In this document: positions 33,170 to 42,005 of the stretch, piece by piece
Layout: every line of letters starts with the position of its first letter
Position numbering within the stretch: position 1 is the first letter of the stretch
From: Candidatus Saccharimonadota bacterium
GTDB lineage: Bacteria > Patescibacteriota > Saccharimonadia > Saccharimonadales > Saccharimonadaceae
Direction: 5' to 3'
Assembly (NCBI GenBank): GCA_900555265.1
Contig: UNSL01000002.1
Coordinates: 137,740-201,739, forward strand
Length of the DNA: 64,000 nt
Notes under the pieces: model-generated
Told to the model about the DNA's origin: nothing
What the model saw: the letters and a program-made list of their open reading frames with translations, nothing else
Databases searched by the model: none
Program-made: the position numbers and the translations under genes

Positions 33170-35383
33170 ATGGCAAAAAAGCGAAAGAGCACGAAAAAAT
33201 CCGCACCAGCCAAGCCGCAGCATAGTTTGCCGGCGGGTTTTTGGTCACAAGTTGGCGCGGTGATGCTTATTCTTTTGTCGCTACTGCTTGTCGTATCGTG
33301 GTTTGGTGTTGGTGGTCCGGTTTTACAATGGATTGATATGGCGACCGTAAAAACTATTGGCTACACCGCGTACGCCTTGCCGATATTACTGATTTATTTG
33401 GCGGTTGAGACTTTCCGAGCGGAAGAGAATCAATTGCCTGCAGTGGTGAAATTTGCGGCAATTCTGGAAATTGTGTGGTTTTCTGGATTGTTTGGGTTAA
33501 TGAAGACGACTTCGCATCCGAATTCTGGTGGATTTGTGGGCGACATATTGAATACGGCTACACTGAAAATGGTAGATTCGGCAATTGCTGTAATTATTTA
33601 TCTGGTTTTGGCGTTTATAACAGTTCTATTTATTACTCAGACGTCGCCGTTTACGGTTTTCAGTAAACTCTGGGAGATGATTAAGAGCAATACCAAGGAA
33701 GACGATAATAATCGTTCTATTATGAAGAAGGCGTCAATTGCTCAACCGACAGAAGAAGAGAAAAAGACCGACTTGGGAGAAATTAAGCTAAACGCTGGTG
33801 TGCCAATAATTGATACAGCCAAAGAGAAAAAGAGCTTATTAAAGAAAGTAGAGAAGCCAGAGAAGGTCAATGAAGAGCAGGCTTTGGTGGCGACTCGTGA
33901 TCCAAATTGGGAAGCGCCAAGCTTGGATCTATTAGAGAAGAACGAAAGCGGTGCTGACGCTGGAGATACACGCCAGAACGCTCAAATAATTCACGATACG
34001 CTGGCTGAATTTAATATTGAGGCGGCGATGGGCGACATTAATGTTGGTCCAAAAGTTACGCAGTACACCTTAAGACCGCCAAGTGGGGTTAAATTGACGC
34101 GAATTACGGCGCTGGAAACTAACATTGCGCTTAATTTGGCAGCACAAAGTTTAAGGATTGAGGCGCCGATTCCTGGTCAGCGAGCGGTTGGTATTGAAGT
34201 ACCTAACCGTAAGGCTGCCGAGGTGCGACTACGAAGTACGTTGTCGTCAAAACAGTGGGCTGCTGCTCGTGATCCTTTAAGTTTTGGAATTGGTAAAGAT
34301 ATATCTGGTCAAGTTGTTGTGGGCGAGCTAGGGAAGATGCCGCATTTGTTGATTGCTGGACAAACGGGTTCTGGTAAGTCTGTTATGATTAATACTTTGC
34401 TGTGTAGCTTGCTGTACCGTAATAGCCCGAGTGATATGAAGTTGATTTTGGTTGACCCGAAGCAGGTCGAAATGGCACCGTATGCTGATATTCCGCATCT
34501 TCTTACACCAGTTATTAATGAACCAGAGAAGACCATTTCAGCCTTGAAGTGGGCGGTGAATGAGATGGAGCGACGCTACAAGTTGTTGGCGGGCGAGAAA
34601 ATCCGTAATATTAAGGAATACAACAAGAGGTTGCAGTCGCGCGCTAAGAAGATTGCGATTGCTGATGAAAATGGCAATATTCAGGAGCATGAAGATGGAT
34701 CGATGCCATATATCGTGATTGTGGTGGACGAGATGTCTGATCTTATGATGATGGCTAAAAAGGATGTTGAGACGCTAATTGTTCGTTTGGCGCAGAAATC
34801 GCGAGCAGTTGGCATTCACTTGGTGTTGGCAACGCAGCGTCCGAGCGTGAACGTGATTACTGGTTTGATTAAGGCAAACGTTCCAGCGCGAATTGCCTTT
34901 ACAGTGGCTAGCCAGGTTGACAGTATTACGATCTTAGACCAATCTGGCGCTGAGAAATTATTGGGTCAGGGAGATATGCTATTTTACGTAACGAGTATGA
35001 GCAAACCAAAACGTATTCAGGGCGCCTGGGTAACAGATGACGAGGTGAATAAAATTGCCGATCATTTGCGTATGCAGATGGCTCCGCAGTACAACGACGA
35101 AGTGGTGGCGCAGCCGGTTCAATTGGATGGCAAGGGTGGCGTCGTGATGGACTTGTCGGAAGGTGGTGATGATAAGTTTAAGGATGCAGTTCGTGTGGTG
35201 GTTGAACGGCGCAAGGCTTCAACGAGCATGCTACAGACACGCTTGGGAATTGGTTATCAGCGAGCAGCGCGAATTATTGAAGAGATGGAAGAGCGGGGAA
35301 TTATCGGTCCGCAGAACGGCTCTAAGCCGCGCGATGTTTTGATTTCTAGTCCAGAAGAGCTTGAGGAATTGCTGGCGGAATAG
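33170..35383 (+). CDS. ftsK: DNA translocase FtsK/SpoIIIE
   Basis: Pumps chromosome DNA through the division septum. 737 residues. Basic start (AKKRKSTKKS), four membrane helices in the first 165 residues, a charged linker, then the motor: Walker A GQTGSGKS about 397-404, Walker B IVVVDEMSDLM, RPSVNVITGLIKANVPARIAF, and a C-terminal gamma winged helix (QTRLGIGYQRAARIIEEME) that reads KOPS/SRS sites. An Xer recombinase in the window could be its partner at dif. Confidence 0.96.
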   Translation: MAKKRKSTKKSAPAKPQHSLPAGFWSQVGAVMLILLSLLLVVSWFGVGGPVLQWIDMATVKTIGYTAYALPILLIYLAVETFRAEENQLPAVVKFAAILEIVWFSGLFGLMKTTSHPNSGGFVGDILNTATLKMVDSAIAVIIYLVLAFITVLFITQTSPFTVFSKLWEMIKSNTKEDDNNRSIMKKASIAQPTEEEKKTDLGEIKLNAGVPIIDTAKEKKSLLKKVEKPEKVNEEQALVATRDPNWEAPSLDLLEKNESGADAGDTRQNAQIIHDTLAEFNIEAAMGDINVGPKVTQYTLRPPSGVKLTRITALETNIALNLAAQSLRIEAPIPGQRAVGIEVPNRKAAEVRLRSTLSSKQWAAARDPLSFGIGKDISGQVVVGELGKMPHLLIAGQTGSGKSVMINTLLCSLLYRNSPSDMKLILVDPKQVEMAPYADIPHLLTPVINEPEKTISALKWAVNEMERRYKLLAGEKIRNIKEYNKRLQSRAKKIAIADENGNIQEHEDGSMPYIVIVVDEMSDLMMMAKKDVETLIVRLAQKSRAVGIHLVLATQRPSVNVITGLIKANVPARIAFTVASQVDSITILDQSGAEKLLGQGDMLFYVTSMSKPKRIQGAWVTDDEVNKIADHLRMQMAPQYNDEVVAQPVQLDGKGGVVMDLSEGGDDKFKDAVRVVVERRKASTSMLQTRLGIGYQRAARIIEEMEERGIIGPQNGSKPRDVLISSPEELEELLAE

Positions 35384-35420
35384 CGATTGCTACGATTTAT
35401 CAGTGGTAAGATTGGCAATA

Positions 35421-35450
35421 TTGGCAATATTGGCTGTTTAGTGATATAAT
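35421..35450 (+). promoter_or_regulatory. rpsF-ssb-rpsR promoter
   Basis: TTGGCA (35421-35426), 18 bp, TATAAT (35445-35450). The -35 lies in a 9-bp tandem repeat (unit attggcaat, 35411-35434), which creates several alternative -35 positions. Confidence 0.7.
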
Positions 35451-35471
35451 AGTAATTGAATATTAACCTAA

Positions 35472-35507
35472 GCTTGTGTGAGACAGCATAAGCATCCGTA
35501 AATGGAT
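35472..35507 (+). promoter_or_regulatory. Structured leader of rpsF, possible S6:S18 site
   Basis: Two adjacent hairpins: 35472-35478 with 35487-35493 (7 bp), and 35494-35497 with 35504-35507 (ATCC/GGAT) with CCG at its 5' side. S6:S18 complexes bind such leaders in many bacteria, with a conserved CCG; the match here is only partial. Confidence 0.4.
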
Positions 35508-35522
35508 TCCAGAGGAGGAAAC

Positions 35523-35876
35523 ATGAACGAATACGAACTAACTGTTCTTATTCACCCGGATTTAGAGGCTAATCTAGATTCAGCGTTGGATAAGGTACGT
35601 GGTTTAATCACTGCTAACGGTGGTGAAATTACCAAAGAAGATAACTGGGGTAAGAAAAAATTGGCCTACACAATCAAGCGTGAAGATTTTGCAGTTTACG
35701 TTTGTTTTGAGGCTAAATTGCCAGCACCAGCTTTGTTGAAGATTTCAAATACGCTTAATATTACTGACGAAGTTTTGCGTTACCTATTGGTAAAAACTGA
35801 TGAAAAAACTCGTCAAGCATTAAGCGAGCAAAAAGCACGCAACGAAGAATCTGATTCAAGCGAATCAAGTAAATAA
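35523..35876 (+). CDS. rpsF: 30S ribosomal protein S6
   Basis: 117 residues from ATG 35523 (GAGGAGG 8 nt upstream); the longer frame to 35502 lacks support. Typical start NEYELTVLIHPDLE, NWGKKKLAYTIKRE and YVCFEAKLP, ending in a Glu/Ser-rich tail. Binds S18 and 16S rRNA. First gene of the rpsF-ssb-rpsR operon. Confidence 0.96.
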   Translation: MNEYELTVLIHPDLEANLDSALDKVRGLITANGGEITKEDNWGKKKLAYTIKREDFAVYVCFEAKLPAPALLKISNTLNITDEVLRYLLVKTDEKTRQALSEQKARNEESDSSESSK

Positions 35877-35911
35877 GCCTAACTGCCGTAAGGTAAAAGA
35901 GGGGATAGAAT

Positions 35912-36334
35912 ATGGCACGAAGTATCAATCAAGTGATTTTGTTGGGTAGATTGACACGCGATCCAGAACAGCGAACAACTGCTTCTGGCAAGAACGTAGT
36001 TAGTTTTAGTATCGCTGTTGATCGACAATCTCAAGACGATCAGGCTGACTTTTTCAATATCACAGCCTGGGATAAACTTGGTGATTTGGTAATGCAATAT
36101 CTAAGCAAGGGTCGTCGGGTTTTAATCCAAGGACGACTGCGACAGGATAGCTGGGAAGATAAGGATACCGGTAAAAGGCAGAGCCGAATTGAAGTTACTG
36201 CTTCGGATGTAACGTTCTTAGACGGTCCAAATGGCGACAATTCAGGTTCTGCAGCACCAAAGACTACTAAAAAAGAGGAAGTCGTAACGGAAATTGACGA
36301 TAAGCCAATTGACTTAAGCGAAATTCCATTCTAA
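35912..36334 (+). CDS. ssb: Single-stranded DNA-binding protein
   Basis: 140 residues. OB fold with [55 protein letters not shown]; the acidic C-terminal tip ends in DLSEIPF, the partner-binding tail of SSB. The linker is short. Between rpsF and rpsR as in most bacteria; GAGGGGATAG upstream gives an SD. Confidence 0.97.
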   Translation: MARSINQVILLGRLTRDPEQRTTASGKNVVSFSIAVDRQSQDDQADFFNITAWDKLGDLVMQYLSKGRRVLIQGRLRQDSWEDKDTGKRQSRIEVTASDVTFLDGPNGDNSGSAAPKTTKKEEVVTEIDDKPIDLSEIPF

Positions 36335-36347
36335 TAAGGAGATTAAA

Positions 36348-36545
36348 ATGGCACAATTGAAGAAAAATCCACCGATTATTTTTGACTATAAAGATGTAAA
36401 AACTTTGCAACGTTACATCAATGTTTACGGTCAAATCGAGCCAATCAGCAAGACTGGTTTGAGCGAAAAGCAACAGCGAAGCTTGGCAGTAGCAATTAAG
36501 CGTGCTCGCCACTTGGCTTTGTTGCCATTTGTTACTAGCAACTAG
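36348..36545 (+). CDS. rpsR: 30S ribosomal protein S18
   Basis: 65 residues, AAGGAG 7 nt upstream. [33 protein letters not shown]... shortened: the family core [37 protein letters not shown] is present. No Cys zinc site. Last gene of its operon; a terminator follows. Confidence 0.95.
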   Translation: MAQLKKNPPIIFDYKDVKTLQRYINVYGQIEPISKTGLSEKQQRSLAVAIKRARHLALLPFVTSN

Positions 36546-36561
36546 GAACGTTTAATGCGCA

Positions 36562-36605
36562 ATATCTCGTTGCTATTACATATTTGGCAGCGAGATATTT
36601 TATTG
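36562..36605 (+). terminator. Intrinsic terminator after rpsR
   Basis: 12-bp stem (36562-36573 with 36587-36598, one G·U), 13-nt loop, then TTTTATT. May let some reading through to efp, which has no clear promoter of its own. Confidence 0.82.
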
Positions 36606-36618
36606 GAAAGGAGAAAAT

Positions 36619-37179
36619 ATGTATCAGCCAACTGATTTGAAAAAAGGCGTAGTTTGCCAAATTGACGGCAAGCCATATCGCGTCGTAGAATATGGCCAAA
36701 AAGTTATGGGTCGTGGCGGTTCGATTGTTAACGTGAAATTGAAAAACCTAATTGACGGAAGCGTTATTCCAAAGACTTTCAAGGGTCAAGAGCGAATCGA
36801 AGCTGCGGAAGTAAATAATAAAACTGCGCAATATTTGTATAACGACGGCGACAAGTTCTATTTCATGGATCCGACTAGCTTTGAACAATTTGAGCTGGCT
36901 GCGGAAATCGTGGATGATGCTAGTAAATACCTGAAAGAAGGCGATGAATTAAGCCTCCAATTCTTTGACGGTCGAGTGATTAACGTTGAACTACCAAAGA
37001 ATAAATATCTGGAAGTTACCTATACGGAAGATGTGGTTAAGGGTGATACGACTTCATCTGTGCTAAAAGACGCTACTTTGGAGACAGGGTTGGTTGTTAA
37101 AGTTCCAGCATTTATCAAGCAGGGTGATATTATTAGCGTTGACACGTCGACTGGTGAATATCGCGAGCGAAAGAAATAG
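36619..37179 (+). CDS. efp: Elongation factor P with Arg at the modification site
   Basis: Relieves ribosome stalling at polyproline. 186 residues, three domains: KOW-like (GVVCQIDGKPYRVVEY), OB central (TYTEDVVKGDTTSS) and C-terminal OB with VVKVPAFIKQGDIISVDTSTGEYRER. The loop tip is VMGRGGS: residue 32 is Arg, where E. coli has a beta-lysylated Lys; Pseudomonas and others rhamnosylate Arg32 through EarP. No EarP is in this window. The many Pro-rich proteins nearby are plausible clients. Confidence 0.96.
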   Translation: MYQPTDLKKGVVCQIDGKPYRVVEYGQKVMGRGGSIVNVKLKNLIDGSVIPKTFKGQERIEAAEVNNKTAQYLYNDGDKFYFMDPTSFEQFELAAEIVDDASKYLKEGDELSLQFFDGRVINVELPKNKYLEVTYTEDVVKGDTTSSVLKDATLETGLVVKVPAFIKQGDIISVDTSTGEYRERKK

Positions 37180-37188
37180 TTCTACTTA

Positions 37189-37911
37189 ATGAAACAGCGA
37201 TTAGATAAAGCTCTGGTCGAGCGCGGTTTGGCGACAACAAGATCTCAGGCGGATAATTTTATTCGCCTGGGCTATGTTTTTTTGAATAAGAAAATTGTTC
37301 AAAAATCAGGAACTATGGTGTCTGATTCGGACGAGATAAAGCTCGAGAAAAAAGAAACTTACGTTTCGCGAGCCGGCTTAAAACTAGCAAGCGTAGCAGA
37401 GTATTTTCATCTTAATTTTCAGGATAAAACTGTTCTTGACATTGGTTCGAGTACGGGTGGATTTACTGACTATTCACTGCGTCATGGTGCTAAAAGGGTA
37501 TTTGCTGTTGATGTTGGAACGGATCAGCTCCATCCAAGTTTGAGACCGAATCCAAAAATTGTTCTTCACGAAAAGACCGATATTCGTGATTTTTATGCAG
37601 ATGAAGCAATTGATATTATCGTGGGCGATGTGTCGTTTATATCTCTGAGGGAAATTTTGCCGCACGTGGCAGAAAATTTGATGAATACAAATACGATATT
37701 GGTTGCTATGGTGAAGCCTCAATTTGAGGCGGGGCGGCATCAGGTTAATAAAGGAATTATTAAAAACGATAAAGTTCGCCGGCAGATTTTGTCCGATTTT
37801 GAAGATTGGGCGAAAAAGTATTTTGTTATCTTAGATAAAAAAGATAGTGAAGTGGCTGGCAGTAAGGGCAATCTCGAGCGATTTTACAAATTGAAATTAG
37901 CTAAACGTTAA
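37189..37911 (+). CDS. tlyA: TlyA family rRNA 2'-O-methyltransferase
   Basis: 240 residues. N-terminal S4 RNA-binding domain (QRLDKALVERGLATTRSQADNF cut short: RLDKALVERG, then GYVFLNKK), followed by an FtsJ-like SAM domain with LDIGSSTGGFTDYSL and GDVSFISL. In other bacteria TlyA methylates 16S and 23S rRNA. Starts 10 bp after efp; overlaps ychF by 11 bp at the 3' end on opposite strands. Confidence 0.93.
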   Translation: MKQRLDKALVERGLATTRSQADNFIRLGYVFLNKKIVQKSGTMVSDSDEIKLEKKETYVSRAGLKLASVAEYFHLNFQDKTVLDIGSSTGGFTDYSLRHGAKRVFAVDVGTDQLHPSLRPNPKIVLHEKTDIRDFYADEAIDIIVGDVSFISLREILPHVAENLMNTNTILVAMVKPQFEAGRHQVNKGIIKNDKVRRQILSDFEDWAKKYFVILDKKDSEVAGSKGNLERFYKLKLAKR

Positions 37912-38980
37912 ATCTAAATTCAACGACGTCATTTGGTTGCATGACGTAGGTTTTTCCCTCGGTGCGAATTTTGCCGTTTTCACGAGCCTTAACTTCTGAT
38001 CCTGCAGCGACTAAATCGTTAAAATCGACAATTTGTGCAGCAATAAATCCGCGTTCAAAATCCGAATGAATAACGCCCGCGGCTTGCGGTGCAGTCCAGC
38101 CTTTGTGAATTGTCCAAGCGCGAACTTCTTTTTCGCCCGCAGTTAAGTAGCTTTGTAGTCCAAGCGTATCGTAGGCTGCATGAATAAGTTTAGCGAGCCC
38201 AGTTTCCTTGACGCCGTAGCTTTCTAATAACTCTTTGGCATCATTTTCAGATAAGCCCTTCAACTCTTCTTCCAGTTTTGCGCAGACAAAGACGGTTTTT
38301 GCAGGACTTACGAGTTCGGTCAATTGACTCTGTAGATCGGAATTGTTCAATCCTTCTTCGTCGACATTAAACGCGTAAATGACAGGTTTGGCGGTAAGAA
38401 GGTGTAGGTCGGAAATTGCTTCAAAATCCACATCCGACAGGGCGGAAATTGGTATGCCTTTCTGTAAATTGTCGATTAAAGACTGCAGATATTCAACTTT
38501 TTGGCGAGCTTTTGGATTTGCTTTGGCTTCTTTTTGAAGTTGGGGCAGGCGTTTTTCAAGAGTTTGTAGATCGGCCAGAATAAGCTCGGTATTGATAATA
38601 TCAATATCCTTTTTTGGGTCAATTGGCGCTTCATCGTGGCGCAAAATTTTTGAATTTTCGAACGCACGGACAACATGAACAATCGCGTCGCACTCTCTGA
38701 TATTGTGAAGAAACTTATTGCCCAGACCTTCACCCTTAGACGCGCCAGCAACCAGCCCCGCAATATCAACGAAAGTGACGGTGGCTGGAATAATTTTTTG
38801 CGCGTGATAAAGATCGGCTAAAATTTGCAGGCGATTATCTGGTACGGGAACAATTCCCGTGTTCGGCTCAATTGTCGCAAACGGATAATTAGCCGCCAAA
38901 ATGTCGTTATTTGTTAAAGCGTTAAAAAGTGTCGACTTGCCGACATTTGGTAAACCAACGATTCCAATAGATAAACTCAT
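37901..38980 (-). CDS. ychF: Ribosome-associated ATPase YchF/Obg-like
   Basis: 359 residues, TRAFAC P-loop NTPase acting with ribosomes and redox stress. G1 GLPNVGKST, switch with [10 protein letters not shown]3 VDIAGLV, an Asn-rich G4 replaced as in YchF (AFNVDEE) and TGS domain at the C-terminus ([10 protein letters not shown]... with [10 protein letters not shown]). Convergent with tlyA. -10 box 6 nt before ATG predicts a leaderless message. Confidence 0.96.
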   Translation of the reverse strand: MSLSIGIVGLPNVGKSTLFNALTNNDILAANYPFATIEPNTGIVPVPDNRLQILADLYHAQKIIPATVTFVDIAGLVAGASKGEGLGNKFLHNIRECDAIVHVVRAFENSKILRHDEAPIDPKKDIDIINTELILADLQTLEKRLPQLQKEAKANPKARQKVEYLQSLIDNLQKGIPISALSDVDFEAISDLHLLTAKPVIYAFNVDEEGLNNSDLQSQLTELVSPAKTVFVCAKLEEELKGLSENDAKELLESYGVKETGLAKLIHAAYDTLGLQSYLTAGEKEVRAWTIHKGWTAPQAAGVIHSDFERGFIAAQIVDFNDLVAAGSEVKARENGKIRTEGKTYVMQPNDVVEFRFNV

Positions 38981-38986
38981 ATATTT

Positions 38987-38992
38987 ATTATA
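38987..38992 (-). promoter_or_regulatory. -10 element of ychF, leaderless
   Basis: TATAAT on the minus strand, 6 nt before ATG. The divergent TATAAT at 39012-39017 sits where this promoter's -35 would be and vice versa, so the two compete for the same DNA. Confidence 0.75.
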
Positions 38993-39011
38993 TCATCTGC
39001 GTAATCTTTGA

Positions 39012-39017
39012 TATAAT
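39012..39017 (+). promoter_or_regulatory. -10 element of the 978-aa secreted protein gene, leaderless
   Basis: TATAAT, 7 nt before ATG 39025; no SD. Confidence 0.72.
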
Positions 39018-39024
39018 TATAAGC

Positions 39025-41961
39025 ATGAGAAGAAAATACTCATTGCCTAAGGTGGGCATGCTGGCAATAGTAGTGGCTTTAGCTATTTCGGTAACGGCTT
39101 TTTTTATCTATACATATGCGGCGCCAAGCTCGCCAAATTGGACTTTATGGGGTGAATCTTGGGTAACTAAGAATTTTAATTCGGCAGACGCTGAAAATTA
39201 CGGCTCTGATTGGAAGAGTGGGCCGAATAGATTAAGGAACGTAAAGCCTGGCGATACTGTCGACTGGTGGCATGGTATTCGTGTTCAGAACGGTCCTACG
39301 GATGATGTTATAGTTGGTGTTCAACAAGATGTCTTTGACCTAAGAACGAATCAGCCAATAGATAGCGATAAGAGCTTAAACGGGCGAGGCGCTTGGCATA
39401 GTGAACGTTCTGCGAAATTTGAGAATAAATCTAAATGGAGCGATTATGCTTGGATTCGTAAATATAATCCAGCAGATTATCGTACAACCTCTATGGAGGC
39501 GCTGAATGGTAAATCTCGATTGGAAGATCTTCATGGCGAGCTTGGAGAAAAAAAATTTATGTATACGCGAGTCATCAAGAAAGAGGATATGGGAAAGCGC
39601 ATTTGTCAGCGAGTTTATTGGAGCAAGGGGAGTGCTCGATCAGCTGCTGGTTGGACATATTCGTCTTATGCTTGTGTTGAGGTGCCGTATGATTACGATG
39701 TCGAACCTTCGGTGAACGTCAATTCAGATTACATTAACGCAGAAAGCGCTACTAGTGTTGATGGTATAAATGCTGGTTTAAGTAATAAAGGGCCAGCTAA
39801 AACACAAGGCTCTTCGTATGCGCTTGCTAGGTTCATTTCTCGAGATACAGAAGTTTCGAGTATGGATGGAGCATCAATTTCATTAGCAAGCGGAACGACT
39901 CATGATTGGTCGTGTGCGGTTGTGCGATTGATAAAAGAGCAACATAGGGAACTGAATATTGACGGTAGTACATGTAAGGAGATTATCGGTAATGGCGGAA
40001 ATAATCAGCTTAATGTTGGATTAACGAAGATTGCGACTAATGCTACCGACACGCTTGGAGGTGTGAAATTGAACTCCAATGACAGTTTATGTTATGTTGC
40101 GATGGTCAGTGGTTATAATAGTCTGGTTTCTTCGACAGATTTTAGATATGCGATTAAGTGTGTCAAAACTTCAAAGAGGCCAAAAGTTCAGGTTTGGGGT
40201 GGAGATATAAAAACAGATAAAGATGTAATTACCAGTACGACATCTAATACTATCATTGGACCAGATAGTCAGACTATTGTAGATAAACCTACGATGCAAT
40301 CAATGGGGCTATGGGGTACAGGTTTAGATAGAAACGGTAATATTCTTAAAGGAGATAAGGTTGTTAATTCTAGTAATTATGGATATAAAGATGGTGATAA
40401 GCCGGATGAACATTGGTCAATAATTTGTTCGGAAGATTCATATGGAGGTAATGGCAATCAAAGGGCGTATAATAAATCTACCAATACAGCTGAAGATTTA
40501 CCAAATTGCCGAGGCAATGCGAATAACCTAACTAATGAATATGAAGCGAGAACTGCCGTAACGACTTGGTGGCGTGATGGGAGCGGACTTCATCAACGTG
40601 AGGGTTTTCTTCCGTGTGATGCTATAGCAGATAAAGACTTGGTGGGAAAGTCTCCCATTATTCCAAGTAGCCCATATTGTCATCAGGGAGTTTGGGATGA
40701 GATTCCGAATGCAAAGTGGATTAGTATTAATAGTTATGGACGTCATACTTATTCCGACGACAAACCAGATCCGGCTGTAAAAAAATGTCTTTTTGTCACT
40801 GATTCGAAGATGTTGGATTGCGGAAATACTTATGTTTTTAGGTTAAAAAATGTTAAATTGAGTGAGCTAAAAAATGCTAAAAAATTGAGTCTTAATTTTG
40901 CTGGTGCTGCCGATAACTATGTTAGAGTAAAAATAAACGGCTATGAAATGGATACCGTAGGAAATGCGGGAGGCACGTCTAGTGGTGTACAGTATCAAGG
41001 TTGGGCGCTTCCAGGATTTACGTCTGGTTCTCGATTTACTGCTGAAATGAAACCAGGTACTGTTTTGTATGGAGATGGAAATGTGATTGATATTTACGTT
41101 AAGTCCAACCCGTCTCATATGGGTTTGGTGATTAGTGATATATCGTTATCGTATACAATGGATCGTACTTATCAGAATATGTATGGCTCCTGGGGTGAAT
41201 ATGGAATTATTGCCAATGGTAAGGCTGAATCAGCTTCAGGAGCTGGACTGTCGTCATCGTTTAATGGTCGCTCGGGTGTAAATCCACGCGATTACAACAA
41301 ATTAACTTTCGCTAATGCTCCAAAGTTTGGTAATTTCAGTAGTACCAGCTCAGTTCCAGATAATTTTACTTTACCGTCGGTTGGTGGCGTCAAGGGTAGT
41401 GTTTCCGGTAGTGTGGATGTCAATAACTTGGCCACAGGTGAATATAACGCTGGAAACGTAACCTTAACGGGGTCAAAATTAAGCGTAGGCAAGAGTATAG
41501 TCATAAAGTCCTCGGGCGTAGTTAGGATTTCGGGCGATTTGCTATACACGGACACGAATGATGTGCGCCAATTGCCACAACTAATTATCTATGCGAAGAA
41601 TATTATTATAGAGCCTTCGGTTGGAGAAGTGAATGCTTGGTTGATTACGCAGAAAGACGGATATGTTAGTACTTGTGGCGTGGTGATTAATTTCGGAAGT
41701 TGGCTGAGTGGTGTTTCTGAATCTTCTTGCGGTAAACAGCTGAAGGTTAACGGGCCAATTAAAACTGGACACTTGTTCTTGCGACGAACGTACGGCGGAA
41801 AACATGCTTCATCTGCAAAGAATGATCCGAATATGCATCCTGGAACTCCAGCGGAAATCATCAACTTGAGGGCAGATACTTACATCTGGGCTTACAATAA
41901 TTATCGAAACACTGGCGCGATTAGCACGATGAATGTTCGCGAATTGCCGCCAAGATATTAA
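39025..41961 (+). CDS. Large secreted/surface protein next to the type IV pilus locus
   Basis: 978 residues. Basic N-terminus (RRKYSLPK) and hydrophobic segment about 9-30 ending TYAAPS, a signal peptide or anchor. The rest is beta-rich with many Asn/Gly/Ser/Thr, aromatic residues and paired Cys (for example KKCLFVTDSKMLDC, SVSESSCG-type), fitting an extracellular disulfide-bonded protein. The last 150 residues (NLLYTD-like GDLLYTDTNDVRQLPQLIIYA, NAWLITQ, LRRTYGG) look like a beta-solenoid cap. No sortase motif. Lies 44 bp before pilM but pilM has its own promoter. Adhesin or pilus-associated factor is a guess. Confidence 0.7.
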   Translation: MRRKYSLPKVGMLAIVVALAISVTAFFIYTYAAPSSPNWTLWGESWVTKNFNSADAENYGSDWKSGPNRLRNVKPGDTVDWWHGIRVQNGPTDDVIVGVQQDVFDLRTNQPIDSDKSLNGRGAWHSERSAKFENKSKWSDYAWIRKYNPADYRTTSMEALNGKSRLEDLHGELGEKKFMYTRVIKKEDMGKRICQRVYWSKGSARSAAGWTYSSYACVEVPYDYDVEPSVNVNSDYINAESATSVDGINAGLSNKGPAKTQGSSYALARFISRDTEVSSMDGASISLASGTTHDWSCAVVRLIKEQHRELNIDGSTCKEIIGNGGNNQLNVGLTKIATNATDTLGGVKLNSNDSLCYVAMVSGYNSLVSSTDFRYAIKCVKTSKRPKVQVWGGDIKTDKDVITSTTSNTIIGPDSQTIVDKPTMQSMGLWGTGLDRNGNILKGDKVVNSSNYGYKDGDKPDEHWSIICSEDSYGGNGNQRAYNKSTNTAEDLPNCRGNANNLTNEYEARTAVTTWWRDGSGLHQREGFLPCDAIADKDLVGKSPIIPSSPYCHQGVWDEIPNAKWISINSYGRHTYSDDKPDPAVKKCLFVTDSKMLDCGNTYVFRLKNVKLSELKNAKKLSLNFAGAADNYVRVKINGYEMDTVGNAGGTSSGVQYQGWALPGFTSGSRFTAEMKPGTVLYGDGNVIDIYVKSNPSHMGLVISDISLSYTMDRTYQNMYGSWGEYGIIANGKAESASGAGLSSSFNGRSGVNPRDYNKLTFANAPKFGNFSSTSSVPDNFTLPSVGGVKGSVSGSVDVNNLATGEYNAGNVTLTGSKLSVGKSIVIKSSGVVRISGDLLYTDTNDVRQLPQLIIYAKNIIIEPSVGEVNAWLITQKDGYVSTCGVVINFGSWLSGVSESSCGKQLKVNGPIKTGHLFLRRTYGGKHASSAKNDPNMHPGTPAEIINLRADTYIWAYNNYRNTGAISTMNVRELPPRY

Positions 41962-41965
41962 AAGT

Positions 41966-41994
41966 TTGCAAATTAAAACGCTAATGTATATAAT
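41966..41994 (+). promoter_or_regulatory. Promoter of the pilMNOxBTC operon
   Basis: TTGCAA (41966-41971), 17 bp, TATAAT (41989-41994), 11 nt before ATG 42006; start site about 5 nt before the ATG. Confidence 0.85.
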
Positions 41995-42005
41995 TACTAT
42001 TAGTT

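Noticed and set aside
35411-35434. Tandem 9-bp repeat that could suggest a CRISPR or VNTR array
   Set aside because: Only two and a half units without spacers; it overlaps the rpsF promoter.
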